This document shows, in pieces, positions 51,798 through 52,433 of a DNA stretch of 52,433 nucleotides. The DNA lies in assembly GCA_905372155.1 (NCBI GenBank), contig CAJPNZ010000010.1, positions 1 to 52,433 of the forward strand, given 5' to 3'. This DNA is from Propionibacteriaceae bacterium. GTDB lineage: Bacteria; Actinomycetota; Actinomycetes; Propionibacteriales; Propionibacteriaceae. Position 1 is the stretch's first letter. Every line of letters begins with the position of its first letter. The notes under the pieces are model-generated. The model was not told the DNA's origin, searched no databases, and was given only the letters and a program-made list of their open reading frames with translations. Made by a program: the position numbers and the translations under genes.

Positions 51798-52433
51798 TTA
51801 GCGGAAACGCGGCAGGCGACCGTAGAAGATTCTTTCCGGAGTCCGGTAGGTTTCCTCCAGCTTCGCCCGGTGGGCCTCGAAGTACCGGAAGTAGCGGGTC
51901 GTGTCGGGCAGGAACACGCACACCGTGCCGAGCAGGGCCAGGCCGACCGCGATCAGGGCCCACAGGTCGAACAGCAGAACCGCGACCCCCGTCAGGCCCA
52001 GCGCCGCGATCGAGATGATCCGCGCCCAGTTCCAGCCGATCCATGCCTGGTAGCCGGCGACGGCGCAGGCGCCCGCGACCAGCACCAGGACGAGCGCCAG
52101 CACCCCCTCCAGGGTCAGCGACAACCACTTGCCGGGGTCGGGGGCCACCCACTGGACCAGGTGAGCCGACGACGGATACGTGTTGGGAAACACGGCGAGC
52201 CACCAGTGGTGCGCGTAGACCCCGGTCACGGCGGCGGCGGCCAGGCAGAACAGCACCAACCCCACCAGCACGCTCCACGGGCGTGGCGGTTCCCCCGTAA
52301 GCTTCGACAGCGGCACGTCCTGACGCAGCACCGGCAGCGGCGGTAGCGTCGCGATCTCCTTCGGGGCGGCGCTAGCGGCTTCGTGGGGGCGAGGATCGCC
52401 CGTGACCCGGCGGGAAACCGTGGCGTCCTGGGG
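51798..52433 (-). CDS. Hypothetical membrane protein, 5' end outside window
   Basis: The frame is open to the window edge, so the start is not seen. The visible 211 residues comprise a Pro/Ala-rich cytoplasmic head (about 55 residues), then four helices: VLVGLVLFCLAAAAVTGVYA, LTLEGVLALVLVLVAGACAV, a third around IISIAALGLTGVAVLLFDLW, and ALIAVGLALLGTVCVFLP. A basic tail (YFRYFEAHRAKLEE) follows. GTG 52331 is a possible internal start (177 residues). I do not recognise the family; similar small four-helix proteins are common in actinobacteria. Confidence 0.65.
   Translation of the reverse strand, partial: PQDATVSRRVTGDPRPHEAASAAPKEIATLPPLPVLRQDVPLSKLTGEPPRPWSVLVGLVLFCLAAAAVTGVYAHHWWLAVFPNTYPSSAHLVQWVAPDPGKWLSLTLEGVLALVLVLVAGACAVAGYQAWIGWNWARIISIAALGLTGVAVLLFDLWALIAVGLALLGTVCVFLPDTTRYFRYFEAHRAKLEETYRTPERIFYGRLPRFR

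Overview
This is a high-GC, gene-dense chromosomal window from an actinobacterium. The evidence is a mycothiol S-conjugate amidase (mca), a dnaK-grpE-dnaJ-hspR operon under HAIR-type operators, DUF3073, DUF1707 and DUF2089 proteins, monomeric NADP-isocitrate dehydrogenase, a 6C small RNA, and many starts that sit 6-8 nt behind a TAnnnT box (leaderless layout). The gene complement and the intergenic repeats suggest the Propionibacteriaceae (for example an Arachnia-like oral organism). That placement is inference; no rRNA is present to test it.

Layout. 1-9.4 kb: secreted serine hydrolase, ung, hemolysin III, a membrane protein coupled to a thioredoxin-fold DUF255 protein, rhomboid protease and mca. 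9.4-14.2 kb: greA, a DUF2089 regulator coupled to a toastrack protein, tRNA-Thr, and two DUF1707 paralogues around a GH16-like protein. 14.3-18.5 kb: the HspR-controlled chaperone operon. 18.7-25.2 kb: a maltodextrin locus, lacI-alpha-glucosidase divergent from malEFG. 25.3-34.4 kb: M20 peptidase, a DUF559 nuclease gene bracketed by two hairpin elements, purF-purM, icd, DUF3073, an alpha/beta hydrolase and a tiny Cys-rich protein. 34.4-37.2 kb: a decayed island in which two pseudogenes flank tRNA-Glu, tRNA-Asp and tRNA-Phe. 37.2-39.6 kb: pgi-sanA. 39.9-44.0 kb: a three-gene, translationally coupled glycosyltransferase operon with a long leader. 44.2-47.5 kb: an SH3/M15-like wall enzyme divergent from an Ig-like membrane protein, then a KDPG-aldolase-like protein lacking its catalytic residues. 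48-48.8 kb: 6C RNA and a PemK-like protein. 48.9-51.4 kb: the metNIQ methionine importer. The right edge cuts a membrane protein gene.

Much of the window is housekeeping. LacI probably senses an oligosaccharide, MalEFG import it and the GH13 enzyme hydrolyses it; the transporter ATPase is absent and is probably a shared MsiK-type protein encoded elsewhere. The parts most worth a second look are intergenic. Five clusters contain a MITE-like repeat with about 45-bp inverted ends (GGTTGAGCC...GTCGAAACC). A different hairpin element flanks the DUF559 nuclease gene. Two facing triplets of a 20-bp-period repeat lie between the rhomboid and mca genes. Other candidates are the toastrack/DUF1707/GH16 envelope neighbourhood and the exosortase-like/GT2/GT-C operon.
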